Shown: one piece after another, positions 25,403-34,767 of the stretch
How the letters are laid out: every line of letters starts with the position of its first letter
How positions within the stretch are numbered: the first letter of the stretch is position 1
DNA from: DASUBV01 sp035532295
Lineage (GTDB): Bacteria; Actinomycetota; Actinomycetes; Streptosporangiales; Streptosporangiaceae
Length of the DNA: 64,000 nt
NCBI GenBank assembly: GCA_035532295.1
Contig: DATKRH010000058.1
Location: 27,521 to 91,520, forward strand
Direction: 5' to 3'
The notes under the pieces: generated by a model
Told to the model about the DNA's origin: nothing
The model's database searches: none
Seen by the model: only the letters and a program-made list of their open reading frames with translations
Made by a program: the position numbers and the translations under genes

Positions 25403-28400
25403 CTACGCTGAGCGCTCGGATGTCTCGCCGAGCACCGACTCGATCAGCTCCTCGCACCAGGCGAGGAGGTCGGTGTCGCGAAGCGGCGGAGCGCCAAGTG
25501 ACACGGTCTGCCCGGTGCCGGCCCGCGTGCTGCCCGATCCCGCGCGCGTGCCGGGCGCTGCCTTAGGCACCGGTACGAGCATCGTACGCACTGCCGGCTT
25601 GAGCAGCGTCCGCGGGTACAGCCGCTGCACGCGGACCTGCTTGGAATCGGGCAGCTCGACCGGCGAGAACCTGATGTGGTTACCCTGCGCGGTGATGTCG
25701 GTCAGGCCGGCACGCCGGGCCAGGGCCCGCAGCTGGGCGACCCTGAGCAGGCTCTCCACCTGGGTCGGAAGCGTTCCGTACCGGTCGGTCAGCTCCTCGC
25801 GGACCGCGGTGATATCGGCGGCGGTGTCGATGGCCGCGATCCGCGTGTAGGCCTCCAGGCGCAGCCGCTCCCCGGTCACGTAGTCGTGCGGGATATGGGC
25901 GTCCACGGGCAGCTCGATCCGGACCTCGGGCCGCTGCGCAGGGCCGTCGCCGCGCAGTTCCCGGACCGCCTCGCCGATCATCTTCACGTACAGGTCGAAG
26001 CCGACGGCGGCGACGTGCCCGGACTGCTCCCCGCCGAGCAGGTTGCCCGCGCCGCGGATCTCCAGGTCCTTGAGCGCGATGTGCATCCCGGCCCCGATTC
26101 CGCTGTGCTGCTGAATAGTGGACAGCCGCTCGTGCGCGGTCTCGGTCAGCGGCTTCTCCGGCGGATACAGGAAGTAGGCGTAACCGCGCTCCCGGCTCCG
26201 TCCCACCCGGCCGCGGAGCTGGTGCAGGGCGGGCAGCCCGTAGACGTCGGCGCGGTCGACGATCAGCGTGTTGGCGTTCGGGATGTCCAGCCCGGACTCG
26301 ATGATCGTGGTGGCCACGAGCACGTCGAACTCGCGCTCCACGAACTGGCCCATGATCTTCTCGAGCGTGTGCTCGTTCATCTGGCCATGCCCCACGCCGA
26401 TCCTCGCCTCCGGCACGAGCTCGGCGATCCGGGCGGCGACCCTGTTGATCGACGACACCCGGTTATGCACGAAGAAGACCTGGCCGTCCCGCAGCAGCTC
26501 ACGCCGGATCGCCGCGCCGATCTGCCTCTCGTCGTAGGGGCCGACGGACGTGAGCACCGGGTGCCGCTCCTCCGGCGGGGTCAAGATGGTGGACATCTCG
26601 CGGATCCCGGAGATCCCCATCTCCAGCGTGCGCGGGATGGGGGTGGCGGACATCGCCAGCACGTCCACCTCGGTGCGCAGCTGCTTGAGGTACTCCTTCT
26701 GCTCGACGCCGAACCGCTGCTCCTCGTCGATGATCACCAGCCCGAGGCGGTCGAAGCGGGTCTCCGGGGAGAGCAGGCGGTGCGTGCCGATGACCACGTC
26801 GACCTTGCCCTCGGCCAGGCCCGCCAGGGTCTGCGCGACCTCCTTGTCGCTCTGGAACCGGGACAGCGGCCGGACCACGACGGGGAACGGCGCGTACCGC
26901 TCGCTGAAGGTGGCGAAGTGCTGGGCCGCCAGCAGCGTGGTCGGGGCCAGGACGACGACCTGCCGCCCGTCCTGCACGGCCTTGAACGCGGCCCGGACCG
27001 CGATCTCGGTCTTCCCGTAGCCGACGTCGCCGCAGATCAGCCGGTCCATCGGGACCGGCTTTTGCATGTCGGCCTTGACCTCGTCGACCGCGGCGAGCTG
27101 GTCGGGCGTTTCCACGTAGGGGAAGGCATCCTCCAGCTCGCGCTGCCAGGGGGTATCCGGCCCGAACGCGTGGCCCGGCGAGGCCATCCTGGCCTGGTAA
27201 AGCTGGATCAGGCCGGCCGCGATGTCCCGGACCGCCTTGCGGGCCCGGCCCTTGGCCTTCGCCCAGTCGGCGCCGCCGAGCCGGTGCAGCGCGGGCGCCT
27301 CGCCGCCGCTGTACCTGGTGACCTCGTCCAGCTGGTCGGTCGGCAGGTAGAGCCGGTCCGGCGGCTGGCCGCGCTTGCTGGGCGCGTACTCGATGACCAG
27401 GTAGTCCCTCGTCGCGCCCTGGATGGTGCGGCTGGTCATCTCCACGTACCGGCCGACGCCGTGCTGCTCGTGCACGATGTAGTCGCCGGGCGTGAGCTGC
27501 AGCGGGTCGACGGCGCCACGGCGCCGGCTCGGCATCCGCCGGTTCTCGCGCCTGCCTGACCGCTGGCCGGCCATGTCCGCCTCGGCCAGCACCGCCAGCC
27601 GCACCGACGGCCAGACGAAGCCGGCCTCCAGCAGGCCGGTCGCGACGCTGGCCAGGCCCGGCTCGGGCTCGTCGCTCAGGTCGCCGGTACCGGATCCGTG
27701 CACGCCCAGGCCCTCGGCGCGCAGCAGCTCGGCCAGCCGCTGGGCCGGTCCGTGGCCCTCCGTGACCAGGACGACCCGCCACTGCCCGGACAGCCACTGG
27801 CCGACGTCGGACAGCACCCTGCCGGTATCGCCGCGATAAGAGTCGGCGGGCTCCGCCTCGATTCGAAACGACGGCCGATCGCCGGCCTCGTCCTCCAGGT
27901 CACCGCGCAGGTCATCGCGCAAGGCGGCGGTATGGGCGGCGGCGGCCACCGTGGCCACCGTGGCGGCCGCGAAGGGGGTAATCGTCCACCAGGGAATGTC
28001 CAGGTCAGCCGCCGACTTGCGAACATCGGTCATCGCCCGGAACGCCGCGCCGCCGAGGTCGATCGGCACCTGGCCGCCGGCCGCCGCGTTCACCCAGGAC
28101 GCCTCAAGGAACTCCTGGCTGGTGCTGACCAGGTCAGCCGCGCGCGCCCGGATGCGCTCTGGGTCGCAGGCGACCACGAGACCGCCGGCCGGGACGTAGT
28201 CGAGCAGCAGCTCCATCCGGTCGCACAAAGTCGGGGCGAATGCTTCCATCCCCTCGACCGTGATGCCGTCGGCCAGCTTGCTGAGCACCTCACCGAGGCC
28301 CGGCCACTCCAGGGCCAGCTCCTTGGCTCGCGACCGGACGGCCGGGGTCAGCAGCAGTTCGCGGCACGGCGGCGCCCATAGCCCGTCCGCGGCGATCTCC

Positions 28401-29095
28401 AGGCTCCGCTGATCGGTGACCTTGAAGTAACGGATCTCCTCGACCTGGTCGCCCCAGAAATCGACCCGCAGCGGATGCTCCTCGGTCGGCGGGAACACGT
28501 CCAGGATCCCGCCGCGCACCGCCAGCTCGCCGCGCTTTTCCACCAGGTCGGTCCGGGCATAGCCGATCTCGACGAGCCGGGTGACGACCTCTTCCAGGTC
28601 GGCTTCCTGACCGGGGGCCAGGCTCACCGGCAGCAGGTCGCCCAGGCCGCCGGGCATCGGCTGCAGGAGGCTGCGCACGGGCGCGGCCACCACGAGCAGG
28701 GGGCCGGTCCGCGGATCGCCGGGCTCGGGATGGGCCAGCCGGCGCAGCACGGCCAGCCGCTGGCCGGAGGTGTCCGAACGGGGCGAGAGCCGCTCGTGCG
28801 GCAGAGTCTCCCAGGCCGGGAAGTAACCGACCGTCTCCGGCGGCAGCAGCGAGCTCAAGGCCGCGGTGAGGTCCTCAGCCTCGCGGGCGGTGGCGGTCAC
28901 AGCCAGGACGAACCGGCCGCTGGATGCCGCCTGGCTCCCGCCGCCGTGACCCGTCAGCGCGGCAGCCAGCAACGGCCGCAGCGCCGGCGCAGCGATCAGG
29001 TCGCCGCCGCCGGCCGCGCGCAGCGCGGCATGCTCGAGGGCGTGACGGAGCTGCGGGTCATCGCTGATGGCCCCGAGCAGACCGGAGAGGCTCAT
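25403..29095 (-). CDS. mfd: Transcription-repair coupling factor Mfd
   Basis: The protein is 1230 residues, full length. It displaces stalled RNA polymerase and recruits UvrA. The UvrB-homology N-terminus (1-350) ends before the CarD-like RNAP-interaction domain (GDYIVHEQHGVGRYVEM, near 525). The RecG-like translocase follows with Walker A ICGDVGYGKTE, the DEEQRFG Walker B, and the TRG/helicase C motifs QLRGRVGRSRERGYAY. The C-terminal TRCF domain (about 1050-1160) carries ITAVREELTDRYG. Its 3' end has a low-complexity extension. No frame disruption is seen. Confidence 0.97.
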   Translation of the reverse strand: MSLSGLLGAISDDPQLRHALEHAALRAAGGGDLIAAPALRPLLAAALTGHGGGSQAASSGRFVLAVTATAREAEDLTAALSSLLPPETVGYFPAWETLPHERLSPRSDTSGQRLAVLRRLAHPEPGDPRTGPLLVVAAPVRSLLQPMPGGLGDLLPVSLAPGQEADLEEVVTRLVEIGYARTDLVEKRGELAVRGGILDVFPPTEEHPLRVDFWGDQVEEIRYFKVTDQRSLEIAADGLWAPPCRELLLTPAVRSRAKELALEWPGLGEVLSKLADGITVEGMEAFAPTLCDRMELLLDYVPAGGLVVACDPERIRARAADLVSTSQEFLEASWVNAAAGGQVPIDLGGAAFRAMTDVRKSAADLDIPWWTITPFAAATVATVAAAAHTAALRDDLRGDLEDEAGDRPSFRIEAEPADSYRGDTGRVLSDVGQWLSGQWRVVLVTEGHGPAQRLAELLRAEGLGVHGSGTGDLSDEPEPGLASVATGLLEAGFVWPSVRLAVLAEADMAGQRSGRRENRRMPSRRRGAVDPLQLTPGDYIVHEQHGVGRYVEMTSRTIQGATRDYLVIEYAPSKRGQPPDRLYLPTDQLDEVTRYSGGEAPALHRLGGADWAKAKGRARKAVRDIAAGLIQLYQARMASPGHAFGPDTPWQRELEDAFPYVETPDQLAAVDEVKADMQKPVPMDRLICGDVGYGKTEIAVRAAFKAVQDGRQVVVLAPTTLLAAQHFATFSERYAPFPVVVRPLSRFQSDKEVAQTLAGLAEGKVDVVIGTHRLLSPETRFDRLGLVIIDEEQRFGVEQKEYLKQLRTEVDVLAMSATPIPRTLEMGISGIREMSTILTPPEERHPVLTSVGPYDERQIGAAIRRELLRDGQVFFVHNRVSSINRVAARIAELVPEARIGVGHGQMNEHTLEKIMGQFVEREFDVLVATTIIESGLDIPNANTLIVDRADVYGLPALHQLRGRVGRSRERGYAYFLYPPEKPLTETAHERLSTIQQHSGIGAGMHIALKDLEIRGAGNLLGGEQSGHVAAVGFDLYVKMIGEAVRELRGDGPAQRPEVRIELPVDAHIPHDYVTGERLRLEAYTRIAAIDTAADITAVREELTDRYGTLPTQVESLLRVAQLRALARRAGLTDITAQGNHIRFSPVELPDSKQVRVQRLYPRTLLKPAVRTMLVPVPKAAPGTRAGSGSTRAGTGQTVSLGAPPLRDTDLLAWCEELIESVLGETSERSA

Positions 29096-29336
29096 AACGT
29101 CCTTACCTGAGCAGCATTTGGGCAGCGTGAACGGCTCGCGACCGGCGCGAGGACGGGCTCGCGACCGGCGCGAGAGCTGGCCTGCGGGGCTACCAGGATC
29201 GCCAGCAGGCAGGACCAGCGGCGGGATACCCCTAGCTTACGGGCTCGGCCGCGCTGAGGCTAAACGCCGACGGATCTCGGATGACGGCTCCGCAATTCTG
29301 CGACTAGAGGTAATCGGAGGGCTACGATCTGAAATC

Positions 29337-30134
29337 GTGGCAAGCGGGAGCAGGTATCGCGGAGGCGGCGTCGCGGGCACGGGGCTGGCGGGCACGGGGC
29401 TGGCGGGCAGCGGCCCGATGACGGCCGACGCCATGCTCTTCACCCGGTCGGCGCTTGAGTATGCCGCGCACCGGCCCTCGCCGGCCCTTGTGATCCTGCA
29501 GGCGGGCTGCGCCACGGCCGGCGGCGACCTGGATCTCGGCACCCTGCGCGCGAGCGGCAGCGACGTGACCCTCACGATGCTGGACGACGACAACGAGGTC
29601 ACCAGGGCGGCCGTGGCCGGCCGGCCGGACCTGCGCTCGGCGGTGCTCGGCGAACTGCGGGCCGTGCCCCTGCTGCCGCGCTCCGCCGACATCGTGCACT
29701 GCTGCCTGCTCGACCGGATCAGTCACGCCGAGATAGTGCTGAGCCGCCTCGTGGACGCGCTGCGGCCCGGCGGCCTGCTGCTGCTGCGGACTGCCGACCG
29801 GGAGACCGCGGCGGGCTTCCTGGACCGCGTGCTGCCGCGCTCGCTTCGCAGGCTGGCCTGGCAGAGCCTGCGACCCGGCGAGCCCGGCCCCTACCCCGCC
29901 GCCTACGAGCAGCTGACTTCCGCCCGCGGGATCCAGCTGTTCGCGGCCCGGCACGGCCTGGTGATCTCCCGCCGGGAAGCCCGCAGCAGGCTCGACAGCC
30001 GCCGCCGACGGCCAGTCATTCGCGTTGCCCGCAAGCTGGTGGCCGGGGCCACCCGCGGCCGGCTGACTGCGGCGCACGATGAGCTTTGCTATGTCATCCG
30101 CAAGCCGGAAGATAGGTTCGCTCGCGTGCTGTAA
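29337..30134 (+). CDS. Methyltransferase-like protein
   Basis: From GTG 29337 the protein is 265 residues; the frame is open from 29067 but the upstream part overlaps the mfd start and its promoter. The pattern is a Rossmann methyltransferase: strand LVILQAGCA, an acidic DD pair after strand 2, LPRSADIVHCCLLDRISH as motif IV-like and LRPGGLLLLRTAD as motif VI. The glycine-rich SAM loop is weak (GCATAGGDL), so activity is uncertain. A 15-bp repeat gives a GTGLA tandem near the N-terminus. The start is not secure; an ATG at 29419 is an alternative. Confidence 0.55.
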   Translation: MASGSRYRGGGVAGTGLAGTGLAGSGPMTADAMLFTRSALEYAAHRPSPALVILQAGCATAGGDLDLGTLRASGSDVTLTMLDDDNEVTRAAVAGRPDLRSAVLGELRAVPLLPRSADIVHCCLLDRISHAEIVLSRLVDALRPGGLLLLRTADRETAAGFLDRVLPRSLRRLAWQSLRPGEPGPYPAAYEQLTSARGIQLFAARHGLVISRREARSRLDSRRRRPVIRVARKLVAGATRGRLTAAHDELCYVIRKPEDRFARVL

Positions 30135-30404
30135 GCCACCTCCCGCTCGCGTGTAGCCTCGTGGTTGCCTGACAGGCGTGGCGGACTGAGAATTGCGGCC
30201 GACTGGGGAATCACGGCCGACTGGCAAGTTCCCGCAGGCGGCCCGGCCGCGGGAACCTGCCGATCAAGCAGAACCGGAACGAGCAGGACCAGAGCAGGCC
30301 GTCATGGCAGCAGCCCCGTTGCGGGCCGAGCCGTTGACATCTGGACGAGTACCGGAAGCGTAATGGTGCGCCGCGTTCGGGCGCGGGGTGGACGGAGAAT
30401 TCAC

Positions 30405-32084
30405 GTGACTGCGCAAGCCCAGGCTGATTCGTCGACCGGGCCGACCGACGAGCCCGCGACCGGCCCGGGCGGTGACCTCGCCGCGATGCCCACGTGGATG
30501 CTCAGCAAGGCGCAGCTGGCCGATCTGGAGCTGCTGCTGTCGGGCGCGTTCGCGCCACTCGCCGGGTACATGACGGCCGCCGATGTGGCCGCCGTTACCG
30601 AGTCCTGGCAGCTGGCTGACGGCACGCCGTTCCCGGTACCGGTGACCCTGGATATCCCGGCTGACGCGATCTCGGCGGACGCCGGCCACCTGGCCCTCAC
30701 CGATCCGGAGGGCACGCCGCTGGCGGTGCTGCTCATAACGGAACAGACCCCGCTGCCCGCCGGGCCCGGGCCGGGAGCTGGCGCGGGGGCCGGCTCACTG
30801 GATGGGCTGCCCGGCCGGCCGGGCTCCGCCGACTCGGGACTGGTCCGGCTGGCCGGCCCGGTCACCGCGCGGCGCGTTCCTGAGCATGGCCCGTTCCGGC
30901 GGCTGATGCAGACCCCGGCCGTGGCGAAGGCGCAGGCTCCCGATGGCCCCGTGCTGGCCTGGGCGGGCCGCGGGCCGCTGCACCGCCGCCAGATCGGGCA
31001 GCTCCGGCACCTGGCCGGGCAGCTCAAGGCGCGACTGCTCGTGCTGCCTCTTGTCGCCGGCCCGGCCGAAGTGGTGACCAGGCCGGAGGCACTGGTGCGA
31101 GCCACGCTCGCCGCCGCGGCCAGCCTGCCGGCCGACTCGCGGGTCATTCCGGTCCCACTCGCGCCGCGCGAGCGCGCCGGGATGCCGGCGGCCACGAGCC
31201 AGATCCGGGAGCTCGCCATCCGGGCCCGGATCGCTGCCGCGTACGGCGCCACGCACCTGATGGCCGATACCGGGGCGCTAACGGGCCTGTCCACGGTGGC
31301 CGGCGGGTACCAGCTTCCGGGCGCACCGATCCTGGTGTTGCCGTCGGGCGACTGGGCCTATGACCCGCGCGCGGAGGTATGGCGGCCGCTCGCCCTGATC
31401 GAGGCCGGCGCCGAGCAGGAGGACCTATCCGCTGACCAGCTCGGCGACCTGCTGGACGCCGGCGCGCCGGTGCCCGAGTGGTTCACCCCGCCCGCGGTGG
31501 CGCGCGAACTGCGACGCGCCCGGCCGCCGCGGTCGGCCCGCGGCTTCGTGCTGTTCCTCACCGGGCTCTCGGGCTCGGGTAAGTCCACCATCGCCCGGGA
31601 TCTGCGCGACGTCCTCACTGAACGCGGCGACCGGCGCGTCACGCTGCTGGACGGCGACCTCGTCCGGCACCTGCTCTCGGCGGGCCTGACGTTCTCCCGC
31701 GAGGACCGGGACCTCAACATCGCGCGGATCGGCTTTGTCGCGGCCGAGATCGCCCGCCATGGCGGCATCGCGATCTGCGCCCCGATCGCGCCGTTCGCCC
31801 GCGCGCGGGCGCGGGTCCGGGAGATGGTCAGCGAGGTAGGCGACTTCCTGCTGATCCATGTCGCGACGCCCGTGGAGGTGTGTGAGACCCGCGACCGGAA
31901 GGGCCTGTACGCCAAGGCCCGGGCGGGCCTGATCGGCCAGTTCACGGGGGTCTCTGACCCTTATGAGGAGCCACACGACGCCGACCTGGTGATCGACACG
32001 TCGCTGCTGACCGAGCAGGAGGCCGTGGCCGCCGTGTTGCGCCTGCTGACTTCCGGCGGCTGGCTGGCGGCCGACCGATCCTGA
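30405..32084 (+). CDS. ATP-sulfurylase-like / APS kinase fusion protein
   Basis: From GTG 30405 (GGAG upstream) the protein is 559 residues. Residues ~20-370 resemble a PUA-plus-sulfurylase module (GAFAPLAGYMT, WQLADGTPFPVPVTL). The catalytic HxxH-type block, normally RNPxHxxH, reads GRGPLHRRQ near residue 190, and no GRDHAG-type motif follows. The C-terminal APS kinase is intact: P-loop GLSGSGKST at ~387, LLDGDLVRHLL, FSREDRDLNI and the KGLYAKAR motif. It should make PAPS from APS; the sulfurylase half looks inactive and may be structural or regulatory. Confidence 0.85.
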   Translation: MTAQAQADSSTGPTDEPATGPGGDLAAMPTWMLSKAQLADLELLLSGAFAPLAGYMTAADVAAVTESWQLADGTPFPVPVTLDIPADAISADAGHLALTDPEGTPLAVLLITEQTPLPAGPGPGAGAGAGSLDGLPGRPGSADSGLVRLAGPVTARRVPEHGPFRRLMQTPAVAKAQAPDGPVLAWAGRGPLHRRQIGQLRHLAGQLKARLLVLPLVAGPAEVVTRPEALVRATLAAAASLPADSRVIPVPLAPRERAGMPAATSQIRELAIRARIAAAYGATHLMADTGALTGLSTVAGGYQLPGAPILVLPSGDWAYDPRAEVWRPLALIEAGAEQEDLSADQLGDLLDAGAPVPEWFTPPAVARELRRARPPRSARGFVLFLTGLSGSGKSTIARDLRDVLTERGDRRVTLLDGDLVRHLLSAGLTFSREDRDLNIARIGFVAAEIARHGGIAICAPIAPFARARARVREMVSEVGDFLLIHVATPVEVCETRDRKGLYAKARAGLIGQFTGVSDPYEEPHDADLVIDTSLLTEQEAVAAVLRLLTSGGWLAADRS

Positions 32085-32085
32085 C

Positions 32086-32126
32086 GCACGGGCCTGACGC
32101 ACGGGCCGATCCTGACGCACGGGCCG
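32086..32126. repeat. 13-bp tandem repeat after the APS kinase gene
   Basis: Three copies of TGACGCACGGGCC, two of them separated by a GATCC spacer, span the gap between the APS kinase stop and the convergent DUF4229 gene. Confidence 0.7.
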
Positions 32127-32135
32127 GGCGGGCGC

Positions 32136-32378
32136 CTAATCGACGTCTTCCGCCTTGGTGCCCTCGTCGAGTTGCTCGCGAACGCCGGTGACCCGGCGGG
32201 AGATCGAGCCGGCCATGGCCTCACGCTGACGGGCCAGCAGGACGAGGCTGGTGACGGCACTGATAACGGCCGCGAGGACCAGCAGCAGTATCCCGCGGGC
32301 TCCGGCCAGGTAGAGCAGGCCGAGCGCGACAACGAAGATGGCCAGCCGCAGCACGGTGTACGACAAGGTGGCGCGCAT
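32136..32378 (-). CDS. DUF4229 small membrane protein
   Basis: The protein is 80 residues with two membrane helices (about 7-27 and 29-47) joined by the short loop GARG, followed by a basic and then acidic cytosolic tail (RRVTGVREQLDEGTKAEDVD). It matches the actinobacterial DUF4229 pattern in size, opening YTVLRLAIFV and tail. Function is unknown. It is convergent with the APS kinase fusion and divergent from bldC. Confidence 0.75.
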   Translation of the reverse strand: MRATLSYTVLRLAIFVVALGLLYLAGARGILLLVLAAVISAVTSLVLLARQREAMAGSISRRVTGVREQLDEGTKAEDVD

Positions 32379-32656
32379 AATGCCGTCCAGCTTATTGCGC
32401 TCCGGACCGGGCCGACCCGGCGGGCTCGCATACCAGCCCCGTCAGCGCCTGAAACCCCCCACGCCACAAATGTCCCCATGGTCACACCTGTCCCACAAGA
32501 CACGGTCGCTTCCGGTGCTGGGCCGGCCCATAGACCACCAGGGCGCCACAAGATTCATCAGAACCGATTTTACGGAATCTAGGGATAAAAACGCTGCTTG
32601 TCGCTATCTTCTGCCACACTTGGGACAGCCATACGGGAGATCCAGGAGGGGCCCAG

Positions 32657-32857
32657 ATGGAAGGTAACAGTGAGCGCCTGCTTACACCGGGAGAGGTGGC
32701 TGCCCTCTTTCGAGTCGACCCCAAGACGGTCACTCGCTGGGCGGCTTCCGGACGCATTAGCAGTATCCGTACCCCGGGCGGCCACCGGAGGTTCCGCGAG
32801 TCTGAGGTCCGGGCGCTGCTCGACGTAGATTCCGGCACCGCAGAGACCGCGGTGTGA
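32657..32857 (+). CDS. bldC: BldC family transcriptional regulator
   Basis: The protein is 66 residues, the size of BldC. It is a MerR-like DNA-binding domain without a dimerisation helix: LLTPGEVAALFRVDPKTVTRWA forms the helix-turn-helix and the wing is SIRTPGGHRRF. BldC binds DNA as head-to-tail multimers and holds back sporulation genes in Streptomyces. The ATG follows a GGAGG site (32645-32649). The 278-bp upstream region is AT-richer than its surroundings and should contain its promoter. It implies a developmental actinomycete, though BldC also occurs in non-sporulating relatives. Confidence 0.9.
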   Translation: MEGNSERLLTPGEVAALFRVDPKTVTRWAASGRISSIRTPGGHRRFRESEVRALLDVDSGTAETAV

Positions 32858-32968
32858 CGCGCCCGCTGGCCGCGCTCCGCAGACCACGGCTCGCGCTTCG
32901 CAGCCGAGACAGGCACCGTTGCACCGTTGGTTAACAGGCACCGCCATTAAGCAGGCACCGTGGTTGCG

Positions 32969-33244
32969 CTAAGGGCCGCCGTCGGCCGGGTCAGGCGGTG
33001 AGCCCTCGCCGCCGCGCCGGGCCAGGAAGTCGAGGAACTCGCGCCGGAGCGGCTCGTCCCCCTCCTGCCAGCGCCGACGCCGCTCGTCGTACTCATCCTG
33101 CGTCAGCGCCTCGGCCGCGAGCCGCGCATAGTCGGCGTCCTCCGGGCCGATCTCGACGTAGGCCTCGCTGATGAGCTGGCCGTCATCGGCGACCGCGGAG
33201 TCGGGAACCAGCAGGTTGCCATTGGATTGCCGTATTACGTACAT
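32969..33244 (-). CDS. Hypothetical small acidic protein
   Basis: The protein is 91 residues and acidic: a short strand-rich N-terminus (MYVIRQSNGNLLVPDSAVADD), a helical middle with EDADYARLAAEALTQDEYDERRRRW and a disordered Gly/Pro tail. It has no signal peptide or membrane helix. It starts 20 bp after the stop of the zincin-like gene and is probably its operon partner. I do not recognise a family. Confidence 0.55.
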   Translation of the reverse strand: MYVIRQSNGNLLVPDSAVADDGQLISEAYVEIGPEDADYARLAAEALTQDEYDERRRRWQEGDEPLRREFLDFLARRGGEGSPPDPADGGP

Positions 33245-33263
33245 CGCTCGTCTGCCCGCTCCA

Positions 33264-34604
33264 TCAGATGCCGTAGCGCACGTTGAAATAGAGCATCACG
33301 TTCAGCGCGGCCCTGGTATCCCCGCCGAGCATATCGACGAGGGCGGGCCGCTGCCTGGATGCGATGGCCGCGAACGCGTCGGCGAAGAATTCCCTGCGGC
33401 CGAGAATCCCTCGCTGTCGATGAAGGTTACTCACCAAATGCGGCAGGCACTGGTCGTAGAGCGCACAGAACTCGTCCGAGTCTGACTGCCAGTGCCCGGC
33501 GGGGCCGTCGATGTCATCAAGCGCGTGTCCCACTTCATGGCACATGACATCTGGCGTCGGCGACGGCCGCGACCCGACCACGATCTTCCGCTCGCCGTAG
33601 GCCCCCGCGCAGGCATCCCAGGTCGCCCGCCCGGACGGCAGCGGGACGCCGCTCAGCCTGCCCATGTCATCCAGGTCGGGTACGCCGCCCCCGCCGACAT
33701 GAATCGCATCCAGGCCAGCCGCCAGCCGGTCCTTGATCAGCCGGGGCAGGTCCGCCAGTCGGTCGATGGCGGTCACGGCCTCCGGCGGTGGCGCGCCATC
33801 GGCAAACTCCCGGTGCAGGACCGACTCAAGGCTGCCGCAGTCCCGCCAGCCGGCCACCGTCCGGTTACCCTGGGCGATCTCGTACCACGGAAGTCCCGCC
33901 GGAGCCTTGGACGCCGTCCGCACGGTCGCGGACGTGGCGGCGGCGTGCCGGGTGTCAGCCTGAGCGGCGGCGGTGCGGATAGCCACCCGGGCAAGCCCCC
34001 ACCGCCGGTGCTCGGCCCCGTTCGGCCCCGGCCGGACCGCATCCGGCCCGGGCGCACCAGGCGGGGCGACCGCGCCGCCGTTACCCGTCTGCGCGCGTCC
34101 GCCGCCGCCGGCTCGCTGCGGCGGAACCAGGCCGTCCGGCCTGGGCTGTCGTCCACTGACGCGATGGCCGGGAGACAACGAGCCAGCCAGATGGCCCTGG
34201 CCGGCGCCCGGAGCCGCGGGCCGACCGGCGGCCTGCCGGGCCGGGTTATCCGCCCAGGTCTGCCGGGCTCCCCACGGAGGCGAACCGGTCCCGCCGACCG
34301 CCGGCTGGACCTCGGGGCCCGGGCCGGGGCCGGAACCTGGACGGGTACCGCTAGCTAGCCGCGGGCTGGCAGCCGGGCCGGAATCGGGGCCCGCGCCACC
34401 GCCAGGGCCCGGGCGGTCACTGGACTCGGGTCGCTCACCTAGGTTGAGCCAGTCGCGTCCGGGCGCACGGAACTGACCGGTCCGCCGGTGACTGCCGACC
34501 GGTACCGGCGGACGCAGCCCCAGGTCAGTCTGGGCCGGTACCCCGCCGCCTGCTGCCGCACGCTTGCGAGCGCGCCGCTTCCGGCCGAATAACCTGAGCC
34601 GCAT
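33264..34604 (-). CDS. Zincin-like protein with HEVGH motif
   Basis: From the ATG at 34604 (AGGGAG upstream) the protein is 446 residues. The first ~210 are basic, Gly/Pro/Arg-rich and disordered. The C-terminal ~200 form a domain with His356-Glu357-Val-Gly-His360 and Glu405 in REFFADAF, the spacing and order of a gluzincin metalloprotease, similar to anthrax-lethal-factor-like (ATLF) domains. GHWQSDSDEFCALYDQ lies between. There is no signal peptide or membrane helix, so secretion would need another route. Target is unknown. It is followed by the small acidic protein. Confidence 0.65.
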   Translation of the reverse strand: MRLRLFGRKRRARKRAAAGGGVPAQTDLGLRPPVPVGSHRRTGQFRAPGRDWLNLGERPESSDRPGPGGGAGPDSGPAASPRLASGTRPGSGPGPGPEVQPAVGGTGSPPWGARQTWADNPARQAAGRPAAPGAGQGHLAGSLSPGHRVSGRQPRPDGLVPPQRAGGGGRAQTGNGGAVAPPGAPGPDAVRPGPNGAEHRRWGLARVAIRTAAAQADTRHAAATSATVRTASKAPAGLPWYEIAQGNRTVAGWRDCGSLESVLHREFADGAPPPEAVTAIDRLADLPRLIKDRLAAGLDAIHVGGGGVPDLDDMGRLSGVPLPSGRATWDACAGAYGERKIVVGSRPSPTPDVMCHEVGHALDDIDGPAGHWQSDSDEFCALYDQCLPHLVSNLHRQRGILGRREFFADAFAAIASRQRPALVDMLGGDTRAALNVMLYFNVRYGI

Positions 34605-34767
34605 CGCACGCACTCCCTGGGGTCGCTGAAGTCGCCAGGGTATGCCGGTATAACCCCGGTCGTCATCTGCCGTCACGGACCGGCGGTAATTATGGTCAGC
34701 CATCATGAGCAAGACGGACTGCCGCAATACACCACGAACGTGGCTGACTAGCAGCTAAACTGCCGCC

